Part shown: in pieces, positions 34,786-44,460 of the stretch
Layout of the letters: each line of letters begins with the position of its first letter
Position numbering within the stretch: position 1 is the first letter of the stretch
Assembly (NCBI GenBank): GCA_964407695.1
Contig: CAYOWQ010000007.1
Span: 1-64,000, forward strand
Direction of reading: 5' to 3'
DNA: 64,000 nt
Source: CAYOWQ01 sp964407695
GTDB lineage: Bacteria > Planctomycetota > Phycisphaerae > Phycisphaerales > SM1A02
Notes under the pieces: generated by a model
The model's database searches: none
What the model was told of the DNA's origin: nothing
What the model saw: the letters and a program-made list of their open reading frames with translations, nothing else
Program-made: the position numbers and the translations under genes

Positions 34786-37776
34786 TTGTCCACGATTCGC
34801 CTGCCTGTCCTGGATGGCCGCGACCGAAAGCTGAACGACGGCGATCGCGATCGAATTGCATCGGACCTGAGGGCGTTGATCGACGGTTCGGTTCGGTTCT
34901 CCCGGCATGACAGGATGCTCTACGCCACGGATGCGAGCATCTACCAGATGGAGCCGATCGGCGTGGTGGAACCGAAATCGCCGTTGGACGCCGTTCGGGT
35001 CGTTCAATACTGCGGTGATCACGGGCTGGCGATCCTGCCTCGCGGCGGAGGAACGGCTCTGGCCGGTCAGACGGTCAACCGGGCCGTCGTGATTGATTTC
35101 TCAAGGTGGTGTCGGGGCATTGGTGCCGTGGATGTCGCCCGACAGCGGGTGCACGTGGAACCGGGTGTGGTTCTCGATCAGTTGAACCAGACCCTGGTTC
35201 CGTTCGGCCTCATGTTCGGGCCGGACGTTGCAACGGCTTCGCACGCATGCCTCGGCGGCATGATCGGAAACAACTCTGCCGGTGCGTATTCGATTCTGTA
35301 CGGGCGAACGGTCGAACACCTGGAGGCAGTGGATGTCGTGCTCTCAACCGGTAAGCGACTTCATCTCTTTGAAGGGGCAGCAGATTCCAATCCAGATGTT
35401 GCGATGATCACCCGACAGGTCGCATCGGTTGTGAGACCGCTCTCCGATGAGATTCGTCGGCGATTCCCGAAGATCAAGCGACACGTCGATGGATACAACC
35501 TTGACCTGATGCTCGAACAGCTTGAGCGCTCAACCCCCGGCACTTTTGATCGGGTCAATCTGGCTCATCTTGTGTGCGGATCCGAGGGCACGTTGGCGAC
35601 GACGCTGGGAGCGACGCTGCGTCTCGTTGATCGCCCCAAGACGCGTGGGCTTGCGATTGTTGGCTATGCGAGCGTGGCCGAGGCGCTTTCCACCCTTTCA
35701 ACGATTCTCTCCACCGAACCGGCCGCCGTTGAGTTGGTTGACGACGTTGTGATCGAAGTCGCCAAAGCCAACTCCGAATACAGGCACTACGTCGAGCTGA
35801 TGCCCCAGCCGACTACGGGCAGCCTTGGCGCTGTGCTCTACGTGGAATACTTCGGCCAGGAGCCGGCGTCTATCAGCGCTTCGTTTGCACGACTTCGTTC
35901 CGTCCTGAGCTCTCGACCGATGGAACTCCACACCGATCCGCAGGCGATGGCTCGGGCTTGGAAACTGAGGAAGGCCGGAGAGCCGCTGCTTCATGGAATT
36001 CCCGGACTTCGAAAACCTGTAACGTTTGTCGAAGACACTGCCGTGGACCCCGCGCGGCTTCCCGATTTTGTTGATGAATTCCGTCAAATCGTGACCCGGT
36101 ACGGCACCACGGCGGCCTATTACGCACATGCGAGCGTCGGTTGCCTTCACATCCGGCCGATGATTCATCTGAAGGATCCCGGCGATCTCGCGGTCATGCA
36201 GCGATTGGCATCGGATGTGGCTGCGCTGGTGTCTCGATACGATGGAGCTCTCTCAGGAGAACATGGCGATGGGCGCGTTCGATCGCCGTTTCTGGAGCAA
36301 TATTTCGGACCGCGCATCTGTGAAGCGTTTCGCGCCATCAAGAGGCTCTTCGACCCACAAGGGTTGATGAATCCGGGCAATATCACCGCTCCCACCGCGA
36401 TGGTCGATCATCTTCGCGTCAAGCCGCATGAGGACATGGTGACCGTGCCATTCGAGCGGACCTACTTCAACTACGAGCGTGAACACGGATTTGAATCGGC
36501 CATCGAAATGTGCAATGGAGCGGGTTTATGCCGGAGGGTTTATACGGGCGGGGTCATGTGTCCCAGCTATCGGGCGCTCCGGGACGAACGCCATGCCACG
36601 CGCGGGCGAGGCAATGCCCTGCGACTCGCCGTCACCGGCCAACTCGGCAACGGAAGCGACCGGTGGTCTGACCCCGAAACACTCAAGACGCTCGACCTCT
36701 GCCTCTCCTGCAAGGCGTGCAAATCCGAGTGCCCGAGCAACGTGGACATTGCCAAGCTCAAGGCGGAGTACCTGGCCCATCATTACCAATCGCTTGGACG
36801 AACTCCCTTCTCGTCTCTGTTTTTTGGGCATGTGCGAGAGCTCAATCGGTTGGGAGCACTCACCCCCGGATTGGCAAACTTCGTCAATCGGCTGCCCTTA
36901 ACCAAGTGGATCCTCGAAAGGACCCTCGGCATCGATTCTCGACGAAGCGTGCCGGAATTCTCCCCATCTCTCTGGTCGACGCTGAGGCGGAGAGGAGGCC
37001 AGCGCGCAACCAGTGGGCCGGTGGTGCTCTTTCTTGCAGATTGCTTTACAACCTACAACGAATCGGGCATTGGATTGGCCGCGGTGAATCTGCTGGAACG
37101 ATGCGGCTATCGGGTCATCATTCCGGATGTTGGTTGCTGTGGACGAGCGCTGATCTCGAACGGAGCATTGCCTGAGGCCATTCGCACCATTCGAGCCACG
37201 GCTCAGAGGCTGATGGATGCGGTGGCGAGCCACCAGGCAATTGCGGTCGTGGGCTGCGAACCAAGTTGCGTCTCCGCTATCAAGGATGACTGGCTCGACC
37301 TTTCGTTGCGTCTTGACTCGTCAGGCCTCAAGTCCCTCGCAGCCAAGACGCATCTCTGTGAAGAGTTCATCCATGCCCGATGGAACGATCACCCAAAGCG
37401 GCTGGAATTCACCCGTTTCAAGGAACCGGTCCTTCTGCACGGGCACTGCCACCAGAAGGCGCTCTGGGGAGTGGAATCTTCGGCTGGGGCACTGCGCCGC
37501 GTGTGCGAGAGCCTCAACGTCCTCGACAGCGGATGCTGCGGAATGGCGGGATCCTTCGGCTTTGACCGAACCCGATATGAACTGTCGTTGCGCATCGGCG
37601 AACAGAGCCTGTTTGGCCCCGTCCGCGAGCACCAGACCGCGACAATCGTGGCGCCCGGCACCAGTTGCCGACACCAGCTGCGCGACGCACTTGGCCGCCA
37701 CGCCATCCATCCGGTTGAGCTTCTAACGCGTTGCCTCGCGGACAGTTCAGTTGCCGCCAAGCACCGGGGCGACTGA
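34786..37776 (+). CDS. YdiJ-type FAD/Fe-S dehydrogenase (D-2-hydroxyacid class)
   Basis: This 996-residue fusion protein has an FAD-binding PCMH domain (PRGGGTALAGQT, then GGMIGNNSAGAYSILYG and CGSEGTLATT) and a GlcD-type C-terminal cap (GEHGDGRVRSPF). A 4Fe-4S ferredoxin domain follows (CNGAGLCRR with MCPSYRA, then CLSCKACKSECP), then two CCG (GlcF) domains (VGCCGRA, DSGCCGMAGSFG). The order and length match E. coli YdiJ, a D-2-hydroxyglutarate oxidising enzyme. The apparent start is TTG 34786, because no ATG occurs before the FAD domain; this start has no clear ribosome site. Its 3' end overlaps convergent dacB by 30 bases. Confidence 0.88.
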   Translation: MSTIRLPVLDGRDRKLNDGDRDRIASDLRALIDGSVRFSRHDRMLYATDASIYQMEPIGVVEPKSPLDAVRVVQYCGDHGLAILPRGGGTALAGQTVNRAVVIDFSRWCRGIGAVDVARQRVHVEPGVVLDQLNQTLVPFGLMFGPDVATASHACLGGMIGNNSAGAYSILYGRTVEHLEAVDVVLSTGKRLHLFEGAADSNPDVAMITRQVASVVRPLSDEIRRRFPKIKRHVDGYNLDLMLEQLERSTPGTFDRVNLAHLVCGSEGTLATTLGATLRLVDRPKTRGLAIVGYASVAEALSTLSTILSTEPAAVELVDDVVIEVAKANSEYRHYVELMPQPTTGSLGAVLYVEYFGQEPASISASFARLRSVLSSRPMELHTDPQAMARAWKLRKAGEPLLHGIPGLRKPVTFVEDTAVDPARLPDFVDEFRQIVTRYGTTAAYYAHASVGCLHIRPMIHLKDPGDLAVMQRLASDVAALVSRYDGALSGEHGDGRVRSPFLEQYFGPRICEAFRAIKRLFDPQGLMNPGNITAPTAMVDHLRVKPHEDMVTVPFERTYFNYEREHGFESAIEMCNGAGLCRRVYTGGVMCPSYRALRDERHATRGRGNALRLAVTGQLGNGSDRWSDPETLKTLDLCLSCKACKSECPSNVDIAKLKAEYLAHHYQSLGRTPFSSLFFGHVRELNRLGALTPGLANFVNRLPLTKWILERTLGIDSRRSVPEFSPSLWSTLRRRGGQRATSGPVVLFLADCFTTYNESGIGLAAVNLLERCGYRVIIPDVGCCGRALISNGALPEAIRTIRATAQRLMDAVASHQAIAVVGCEPSCVSAIKDDWLDLSLRLDSSGLKSLAAKTHLCEEFIHARWNDHPKRLEFTRFKEPVLLHGHCHQKALWGVESSAGALRRVCESLNVLDSGCCGMAGSFGFDRTRYELSLRIGEQSLFGPVREHQTATIVAPGTSCRHQLRDALGRHAIHPVELLTRCLADSSVAAKHRGD

Positions 37777-39261
37777 TGCCATGTCATCGGCGATAGCCTG
37801 CACGATCGCTTCCTGCAGCTTCTTGGCCTTCGCCACGCCGCCGGCTTCCGTGATCTTGTTGCACATGATGCTGAATGACCTGCGACGTCCATCGGGCATG
37901 GTCACATATCCCGAAAGGCAACTGACACCGTTGACGAAGCCGGTCTTGCACTGAACGATCGCACCCGACTTTCCAATCTGCCGAAAGCGACTCTTGATGG
38001 TTCCGGTCTCACCCCCTACCGCGAGACTCTCCACAAAACCGGCTGACAGCGAACTGTCCTGATGAAAGCTATTGAGCCAGGCGGTCATCAGGTTCGGAGG
38101 AACCCGGTTCTCCTTGCTCAATCCGCTGCCGTCAGCAGCGATGAAACCGGATGTCAGCTTGGGATCGTTGACCCGCTGGATGACCACGTGCCGCACGATG
38201 GACGTGCCTGAAGCCCAGGAACCACTCTGTCGGGTCACACCGGCTCCGGATCGCTTGAGTAGACACTCGGCGTACAAATTCTGACTGTCCACGTTGCAAC
38301 GACTCAAAACGGTCGTCAGTGGTGATTGAACGGTCGGACCGATCGCCTCACCCACGAATTCAGGGTCAGACGAAGTGGCTGTGCGAACGCCACCGACCTT
38401 TATTCCAAGGGACTTCAGTCGTTCAGACAGCAGCCGCCCGAAGAATGCCGGCACATCATTCAGAGTGACCCGGACCGGCTCGCGATACGAGAACTTCACA
38501 TTACCCCGGAAGCAAAGTTCATTGGTTCCCAGTGTGCGGCTCAGCCAAGCGGTGTTGTTTGATGTGCTGACACACGTCCCCTGGTTCCGCGGCGTCAGCC
38601 ACGGCGCAAACGGTTGAAAATTGGAAATCTCCGGCCGCTGTTTTCCGGGTTTCGGATAGAAGTAGAGCATGTTCAGGTGCACGTTGAAGCCGGACACCTG
38701 GGCGAAGGACGGGGTGTTGAGTTGGTCGACCGGCCACGAGGGGTGCACGAATTCACGGTCGAAGATGCGATCGTCGACGATGATTTCGTCAAACTCGGAC
38801 TTCTGGAGATCCTGAATCGGCTTGATCCACAGCGACAGGAAGGTTTCAATGTCCATGCCCGTTCGTTCAGCACCGGTCGAATCCCGATACGGCATGATTT
38901 CAAGGAGCTCCGGGTCGCCAAACGCCGGATCGCCATCGCCAACAACCACCAGCCGGTTCTTGTCGTTGATCAATCGAGTCTGAAAGGAAAAGCTCGGCCC
39001 GAGCACATGCAGCGCTGTGCCGGTCGTCAGCAGCTTCATGTTGCTTGCCGGGATAAACGGCTGGTCGCCTTCGATCGAGATCAGTAATCGATCCGTGTCG
39101 GCATCACGAACGCTCACCCCCACGATGGCTTCCTTCATGTCGGCCGTTCGAATCGCCTCGCGGACGTCGTCCGAAAGGCCCGCCATCGATGGACCGGCCG
39201 CAAGACCCGCAAGGGCCGCGGCCAGAACGAGTTTCATAACGTGGTTTCGAACCTTCAACAT
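37747..39261 (-). CDS. dacB: D-alanyl-D-alanine carboxypeptidase/endopeptidase (PBP4)
   Basis: This 504-residue exported class-C low-molecular-weight penicillin-binding protein removes or cleaves D-Ala in peptidoglycan crosslinks. The three active-site motifs are in order: SNMK (SxxK), SQN (SxN, in VDSQNLYAE) and KTG (CKTGFVNG). A signal peptide ends near AGPSMA. Two ATG codons (39261 and 39237) both give workable signal peptides; 39261 is taken because purine-rich GGAGG precedes it. The 3' end overlaps the YdiJ-type gene by 30 bases. Confidence 0.92.
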   Translation of the reverse strand: MLKVRNHVMKLVLAAALAGLAAGPSMAGLSDDVREAIRTADMKEAIVGVSVRDADTDRLLISIEGDQPFIPASNMKLLTTGTALHVLGPSFSFQTRLINDKNRLVVVGDGDPAFGDPELLEIMPYRDSTGAERTGMDIETFLSLWIKPIQDLQKSEFDEIIVDDRIFDREFVHPSWPVDQLNTPSFAQVSGFNVHLNMLYFYPKPGKQRPEISNFQPFAPWLTPRNQGTCVSTSNNTAWLSRTLGTNELCFRGNVKFSYREPVRVTLNDVPAFFGRLLSERLKSLGIKVGGVRTATSSDPEFVGEAIGPTVQSPLTTVLSRCNVDSQNLYAECLLKRSGAGVTRQSGSWASGTSIVRHVVIQRVNDPKLTSGFIAADGSGLSKENRVPPNLMTAWLNSFHQDSSLSAGFVESLAVGGETGTIKSRFRQIGKSGAIVQCKTGFVNGVSCLSGYVTMPDGRRRSFSIMCNKITEAGGVAKAKKLQEAIVQAIADDMASVAPVLGGN

Positions 39262-39423
39262 CGTCCTCTGGACCTCCGCCAAGGGCATGATGGTGTGTGT
39301 GTGGGATGCCGACCGACCTCAGTCTATCGGCCGAGCCGGAGGGATTCCTGCAGGGGACCCGGAGGCTCTGTTCGGTCGACCACAGATTGTCCTGATTGAT
39401 TACGATTTCACGGAATACTCGAC

Positions 39424-41430
39424 ATGTCCAAGACCGCAATCCATGAACGTATTCGGACCCTCCGCCAGCTCCTTGAGAAGGCGAATAGGGCCTATTTCGT
39501 GGACGCGACGCCGATCATGACCGACCGGGAGTTCGACGATCGGCTCTGCGAGCTTTCGGTCCTGGAGAGAGAGCACCCAGAGTTCGACGATCCGTCAAGT
39601 CCGACACACCGGGTAGGGGGCGAGCCAATCGAAGGCTTCCAGACATTGGCCCACCGAATTCCCATGCAGTCGATCGACAATACCTACAGTGTCGACGACC
39701 TCCTTGCATGGCATCAACGGGTCGTGAAAATGCTGGGGCACGACCACCAGGCCTTTGTTGTTGATCCAAAGATTGACGGGGTCGCCATCGGCCTTCGCTA
39801 TGAGGACGGCTCGCTCGCCTCAGCCATCACCCGGGGCGATGGCGAACGCGGGGATGACGTCACCGCGAACGCGAGGGCCATTCGCGCCATTCCGCTCAAG
39901 TTATCCGGCGAGGCGATCCCCGAGATTCTGGAGGTGCGTGGCGAGATCTACATGCCGACCGCCGAATTTGCCAGAGTGAACCGGGAGCGAGAGGATGCCG
40001 GCGAAGCGCTCTTCGCGAATGCCCGCAATTCCACGGCGGGCACCCTCAAGAACCTTGATCCGAAAATCGTCGCAAACCGGAGATTGGCATTCTCCGCTCA
40101 TGGCCGCGGAGAGGTCCGGGGATTGCGCGACTCCACGTATTGGGCATTTCTTCAGTCCATCCGGGCCCTGGGTATTCCGGTAAGCCCGCTGGCACGGCGT
40201 TGCACTTCGATCGACGCTGTGGTGGAATTGATCCATGGGTTTGAAGGGATTCGACGCGAACTGCCCTATGCGGTCGACGGCATGGTCGTGAGGCTGGATC
40301 GATTCGCGGATCAGGAGAGTCTCGGATCAACCAGCAAGGCCCCACGATGGTGCATCGCATACAAGTACGCGCCGGACCAGGCGACATCGACCCTGCTGCG
40401 CGTGGATTGGCAGGTCGGCAAAGCCGGCACGCTGACGCCACGCGCCACCATGGAGCCGGTCGTGCTCGCCGGGACGACCGTTTCGCACGCAACATTGCAC
40501 AACATCGAGGAGATCCGCCGGCGCGACATCCGAGTCGGAGATCACGTCATTATCGAGAAAGCCGGTGAGATCATTCCTCAGGTGGTGGCGCCGATCGCGG
40601 ACCGGCGGACGGGAATGGAAGAAGTGATCGAACGCCCCAGTCGATGCCCGGCTTGCGGAGGTCGGGTTGAGCAGGAGGGCCCCAAACTGTACTGCGTCAA
40701 TGCCGAGTGTCCGGCCCAGTTCCGCGAGAAGCTGAAGTGGTTCGTCGGCAGGGATCAGATGGATATTGACGGCATGGGCGAAAAGGTCATAGATCAGTTG
40801 TGTGATGCGGGTTTGGTGACCCATTTTGCGGACATCTTTGGACTGACCAAGGCCCGCCTGATTCAGTTGGATCGATTCGGCGAGAAGTCGGCCGACAACC
40901 TCGTGGCTGCAATCAACGTGGCGAAGGGACGGGGCCTGGCCCGCGTTCTTGCCGGCTTGGGTTTGCGCCATATCGGTTCCGCCGCCGCCAAAGCGCTCGC
41001 CCGAACGTATCGCAGCGCTGATGAACTGCTCAAGGCCGACAAGGACTCTCTGCTTCGGGTCCCCGACTTCGGAGAGATCACCGCCCAAAGTCTGTACTCC
41101 GCACTTCAGAGCGACAAGGTTCGCGAGACCTTTGAACGCCTTCGGGTGGTTGGCGTTGACCTGACAAGCAAGGAACCTGCCGCATCCTCCACGAACTCCC
41201 CCTTCGGCGGCAAAACCGTCGTGATCACGGGCACCTTTGAGTCGATGGATCGAGCGGCCATGACGGAGAAGCTGGAGGCCCTTGGGGCCAAGGTCAGTGG
41301 TTCGGTCTCCAAGAAGACGGCCATCGTCGTGGTTGGTGAGAATCCGGGGTCGAAGCTTGAAAAGGCTCGCGAACTCGGCATCGAGACGTGGGATGAAGCC
41401 CGCTTACTTCAGGAAATTGGTCAGAGATAG
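39424..41430 (+). CDS. ligA: NAD-dependent DNA ligase
   Basis: This 668-residue replicative ligase seals nicks using NAD. The Ia domain precedes the adenylation domain, which has the nucleophile Lys at about residue 116 (KIDG). The OB fold follows, then the zinc finger (CPACGG, CVNAECP), four helix-hairpin-helix motifs (for example LGLRHIGSAAAKALA) and the BRCT domain at the end (GKTVVITGTFESMDR). All domains are complete. ATG 39424 follows an upstream region antisense to dacB control sequences. It is the first of a same-strand run including the next two small genes. Confidence 0.95.
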   Translation: MSKTAIHERIRTLRQLLEKANRAYFVDATPIMTDREFDDRLCELSVLEREHPEFDDPSSPTHRVGGEPIEGFQTLAHRIPMQSIDNTYSVDDLLAWHQRVVKMLGHDHQAFVVDPKIDGVAIGLRYEDGSLASAITRGDGERGDDVTANARAIRAIPLKLSGEAIPEILEVRGEIYMPTAEFARVNREREDAGEALFANARNSTAGTLKNLDPKIVANRRLAFSAHGRGEVRGLRDSTYWAFLQSIRALGIPVSPLARRCTSIDAVVELIHGFEGIRRELPYAVDGMVVRLDRFADQESLGSTSKAPRWCIAYKYAPDQATSTLLRVDWQVGKAGTLTPRATMEPVVLAGTTVSHATLHNIEEIRRRDIRVGDHVIIEKAGEIIPQVVAPIADRRTGMEEVIERPSRCPACGGRVEQEGPKLYCVNAECPAQFREKLKWFVGRDQMDIDGMGEKVIDQLCDAGLVTHFADIFGLTKARLIQLDRFGEKSADNLVAAINVAKGRGLARVLAGLGLRHIGSAAAKALARTYRSADELLKADKDSLLRVPDFGEITAQSLYSALQSDKVRETFERLRVVGVDLTSKEPAASSTNSPFGGKTVVITGTFESMDRAAMTEKLEALGAKVSGSVSKKTAIVVVGENPGSKLEKARELGIETWDEARLLQEIGQR

Positions 41431-41477
41431 TGCCAGGCCACACATCTCGATCGCGCTGAATCTCATACGATACATCC

Positions 41478-41933
41478 ATGGGCCAGGTCGCGCTGGGAAT
41501 ACGAAGTCTTGCCTTCAAGGTGGCGGTTTCGTTCGTGCTTGCGGCGATCTGGGTTTGGCTGCTTGGTGGGACATTGTGGCCCCGACCCGTCACGGTCGAC
41601 CTTCCATCCATGACGTTGGGGGCGGCAACGGTGAACCTTCAGGTGACGGTTCAGGAGAGTGACCAGCCCCTGGTCTGGGTGCTCATGAAAACTGAGGGAA
41701 AGGACCGTATCCAGATCGGAGGGCCCTGGCGATCGGCGACCGACCTCATGCTGACCGACAACGGTGCATGTTTCGGCGCCCGAAATGAGCCCAGCGGGCC
41801 TTGGATCGTGTACAGCATTGATCAACGGGGCACATTGTCGATCGTGGCGACACTGGATTCACGATTACACGTTGAGCAGCAGCTCGAGGCTCTGGCCACG
41901 GATGCCCCGGCGGCGCCCCATGCAGAACGTTGA
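41478..41933 (+). CDS. Single-pass membrane protein of unknown function
   Basis: This 151-residue protein has one hydrophobic segment (about residues 14-32, FKVAVSFVLAAIWVWLLGG) and an extracytoplasmic domain that looks all-beta (ATVNLQVTVQESDQPLVWVLM). No known family is recognised. It starts 47 bases after ligA and overlaps the next gene by 14 bases, so it is probably co-transcribed with the CYTH gene. The ligA neighbourhood gives no functional clue. Confidence 0.7.
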   Translation: MGQVALGIRSLAFKVAVSFVLAAIWVWLLGGTLWPRPVTVDLPSMTLGAATVNLQVTVQESDQPLVWVLMKTEGKDRIQIGGPWRSATDLMLTDNGACFGARNEPSGPWIVYSIDQRGTLSIVATLDSRLHVEQQLEALATDAPAAPHAER

Positions 41934-42441
41934 GTTCAAGGCCGAGTTGCGAGATGCCGTTGCAGCGCGGTCGCAGTGCAGGCTCCTTGGGGCCAGTTTC
42001 ATCGGACACATGCGTCAGACCGACACGTACTTCCGAGTCAATGATGGACGCCTGAAACGACGTGAAGCCCCCGGCGAGCCGGACGAATGGATCGTCTATG
42101 AACGGCCAAACGTCGCAGGACCTCGCTTGAGCACCTATATGCTGCTCTCCCCGGAGCAGGCGTCTCGACGGTACGGCTCGCTCGGGCTCAAGGAATGGCT
42201 TCGGGTTGTCAAGGACCGGGAACTCTGGATGATTGACAACGTCCGCATCCACATTGATGAAGTTGAACAGCTCGGTGGATTCCTGGAATTTGAAGCCCGA
42301 GTCGATTCATCGAACACGGTGGGATCCTGCGATCGCCGCATCGCCGAGTTGCGCGAGATATTCCAGCCGTGTTTGGGCGAGACCATCGGGGTGAGCTATA
42401 GCGATCTGCTGGCGCGCCGAATCGTGGACACTCTGAGCTGA
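41920..42441 (+). CDS. CYTH-domain protein (class IV adenylate cyclase/triphosphatase-like)
   Basis: This 173-residue CYTH protein starts with the diagnostic E-x-K motif (VEFKAEL). It continues with TDTYFRVNDGRLKRRE, then ELWMIDNVRIHIDEVEQLGGFLEFEA, which matches the CyaB class-IV adenylyl cyclase and ThTPase tunnel fold. Class-IV cyclases, thiamine triphosphatases and inorganic tripolyphosphatases share this fold, so activity is open. ATG 41920 lies inside the end of the preceding gene. The last 135 bases overlap, antisense, the 3' end of uppP. Confidence 0.87.
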   Translation: MQNVEFKAELRDAVAARSQCRLLGASFIGHMRQTDTYFRVNDGRLKRREAPGEPDEWIVYERPNVAGPRLSTYMLLSPEQASRRYGSLGLKEWLRVVKDRELWMIDNVRIHIDEVEQLGGFLEFEARVDSSNTVGSCDRRIAELREIFQPCLGETIGVSYSDLLARRIVDTLS

Positions 42442-43311
42442 ATCCGGAGGAGAGATCGAGATCCATCGGGCCGAAATCGCGATCGCCAGAATTCCGCCCA
42501 ACGCAATTCGATACCAGCCGAAGACAGAAAGACCATGGCGGTTCAGGAATGCCACGAGCCAGCGGATGGCGATGGCTGCGGAAATGCAGGCGATTGCCAA
42601 CCCCAGCAGCATGACCAATGGCCCGCCGAGTTGATCAACGAATTGCGGGAAGCCACCCCGCATATGTTTGGCGAGTTTGTAGACACAGGCCCCGCCAAGT
42701 GTCGGGAGGCCGAGAATGAAGCTGAACTCGGCCGCGTGCTTCGGCTTCAGACCCACGAGCATTCCGCCGACAATGGTCACCATGGAACGACTGGTTCCGG
42801 GCCACATGGCAAGGCATTGAAGAAGGCCGATGACGAACGCCTGTTTCCAGGTGAGGTTCTCAAGCTCTGTCCATGATCCCCCTGCCGTTTCACGGTCGAG
42901 GTGCAGCAGGCGACGTTGCCAGGGCCCGATCAAGATCAGCACGATCCCGCCTGCAACTAAAGCGCCAATCACCGGCCCGGGATGAAAGAGATGGGCTTCG
43001 ATCCAATTGTCGAGCACGACACCAATACACGCCGCGGGCAGGAAGGCAATACAGGTATTGAGAGCCAGGCGACGTCCCCCGGCATCGCGGCCGAGCAGCC
43101 CTCTCACCATTCGAACCACGCTGGACCAGTAGAGGCCGAGTACAGCAAGGATCGCTCCACCTTGAACGATGATATTGAAATCGTTGACCGCCTGATTGCC
43201 TTCGAGCCCCAGCAGCCATTGTGCGAGGATGAGGTGCCCGGTTGAACTGATCGGCAGGAACTCGGTGACGCCTTCGACAAGTCCAAGGATCAAGGCTTGT
43301 ATGAGAGTCAT
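42307..43311 (-). CDS. uppP: Undecaprenyl-diphosphate phosphatase
   Basis: This UppP/BacA integral membrane enzyme recycles undecaprenyl pyrophosphate for cell-wall synthesis. It begins ALILGLVEGVTEFLPISSTGHL with the essential Glu residues, and carries the second active-site motif PGTSRS. Eight membrane segments are visible, and the last ends near residue 277. The frame continues for about 50 more residues (total 334, against about 270 in most family members). This tail is soluble and encoded antisense to the CYTH gene, so it looks like a read-through extension. ATG 43311 fits the family N-terminus. Confidence 0.92.
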   Translation of the reverse strand: MTLIQALILGLVEGVTEFLPISSTGHLILAQWLLGLEGNQAVNDFNIIVQGGAILAVLGLYWSSVVRMVRGLLGRDAGGRRLALNTCIAFLPAACIGVVLDNWIEAHLFHPGPVIGALVAGGIVLILIGPWQRRLLHLDRETAGGSWTELENLTWKQAFVIGLLQCLAMWPGTSRSMVTIVGGMLVGLKPKHAAEFSFILGLPTLGGACVYKLAKHMRGGFPQFVDQLGGPLVMLLGLAIACISAAIAIRWLVAFLNRHGLSVFGWYRIALGGILAIAISARWISISPPDSAQSVHDSARQQIAIAHPDGLAQTRLEYLAQLGDAAIAGSHRVR

Positions 43312-43360
43312 AGTGGAATGGCCGAAGGTTTCATCGTCGATTCAAGGACGGAGCCATCAA

Positions 43361-44368
43361 TCAGGGATTCGAGAGCCACGGCATGAGGGAGCGGACCGCT
43401 CGGCCGGCCTCCTCCATCGGGTGAGATTCGAGCGATCGACGATTCGACTGGAGTCGAATCGAACCTGCGTCATAGTCCTCGCGAAGTCGCTGGGCGAAGA
43501 CCCCCGAACGGATCAGGTCGAGCATGGCGACCATCTGCCGGCGCAGGTGTTCGTCGTCGATGCTCTTGATCGCTTCATAAGCTCCGAACTCGGCGGTGTT
43601 GCTGATGGCATCACACATCCCGGAGGGCCCGCGCGCATAGAGCAGATCGGCAACCTGTTTGACCTCGTGGATACATTCGATATACGCAAGCTCCGGCGGA
43701 TATCCATTCCGGGTCATGATCTCGAATGCCGCGCGGCAAAGGGCCAGCAGTCCGCCGCAGAGGACAGCCTGTTCTCCGAAGAGGTCCGTTTCCGTCTCGG
43801 CAGCAAAGGATGTCTCAATAATTCCTGCGCGAGCGCTTCCAATTCCATTGGCCCACGCCAGCGCTATGGCCATGGCATCGGGCCCGGAACCCGGCTGATG
43901 AATCGCGACAAGCGAAGGAATTCCGCGGCCTTCGAGATACGTCCTTCGAAGGGTCGTTCCGGGACCCTTTGGAGCCACCAGGATGACGGCGTGATCCTGA
44001 GGGATCTGAACGAGCCCATAGCGAATATTGAACCCATGGAGAAATCCGATGATGGCGTGCGGGCGCAAAATCTGGGAAATTCCGGCCAACACCTCCGGTT
44101 GAACCTCATCAGGCAGAGCAACGATGATGAGGTCAGCCAACGCTGACGCAGCGCCAAGGCCGGCAACCGAGAATCCATCGCGTTGCGCTGCGTCCGCGCC
44201 CGGCCCTTCGCGGGCTCCAATCAGAACGTTTTGGCCGGAGTCGCGGAGGTTGAGAGCATTGGCCCGACCCTGGTTCCCATAACCGAGTACGACAATTGTC
44301 CTCTCGCGGAGCGGCTCGATGGGAGCGTCATGATCTCCCTTCCTGACACGCAGTGGCAGACCCGTCAC
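43361..44368 (-). CDS. ilvC: Ketol-acid reductoisomerase
   Basis: This 335-residue class I KARI catalyses the isomeroreductase step of valine/isoleucine/leucine synthesis. The Rossmann motif VVLGYGNQGRANALNLRDSGQNVLIGAREG, the APKGPG loop and the metal-binding ETETDLFGEQ site are intact. So are the C-terminal ECIHEVKQVADL and NTAEFGAY segments. The start is GTG 44368 with GAGGA seven bases upstream; the frame remains open to 44563, but that region lacks homology and overlaps the divergent fur leader. No ilvB, ilvN or leu genes are near. Confidence 0.92.
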   Translation of the reverse strand: MTGLPLRVRKGDHDAPIEPLRERTIVVLGYGNQGRANALNLRDSGQNVLIGAREGPGADAAQRDGFSVAGLGAASALADLIIVALPDEVQPEVLAGISQILRPHAIIGFLHGFNIRYGLVQIPQDHAVILVAPKGPGTTLRRTYLEGRGIPSLVAIHQPGSGPDAMAIALAWANGIGSARAGIIETSFAAETETDLFGEQAVLCGGLLALCRAAFEIMTRNGYPPELAYIECIHEVKQVADLLYARGPSGMCDAISNTAEFGAYEAIKSIDDEHLRRQMVAMLDLIRSGVFAQRLREDYDAGSIRLQSNRRSLESHPMEEAGRAVRSLMPWLSNP

Positions 44369-44460
44369 CGGGGAATCCTCGCCAAGCGGTGAAGGCCATG
44401 ATTGAGGGCAGTTGTGAGGAGCGACTGGTCTGGGAGTGTTCCAGCGCCAAACATTGACTG

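Noticed and set aside
43196..44146. 316-aa plus-strand frame over uppP and ilvC
   Set aside because: Antisense to two clear genes with all catalytic motifs.
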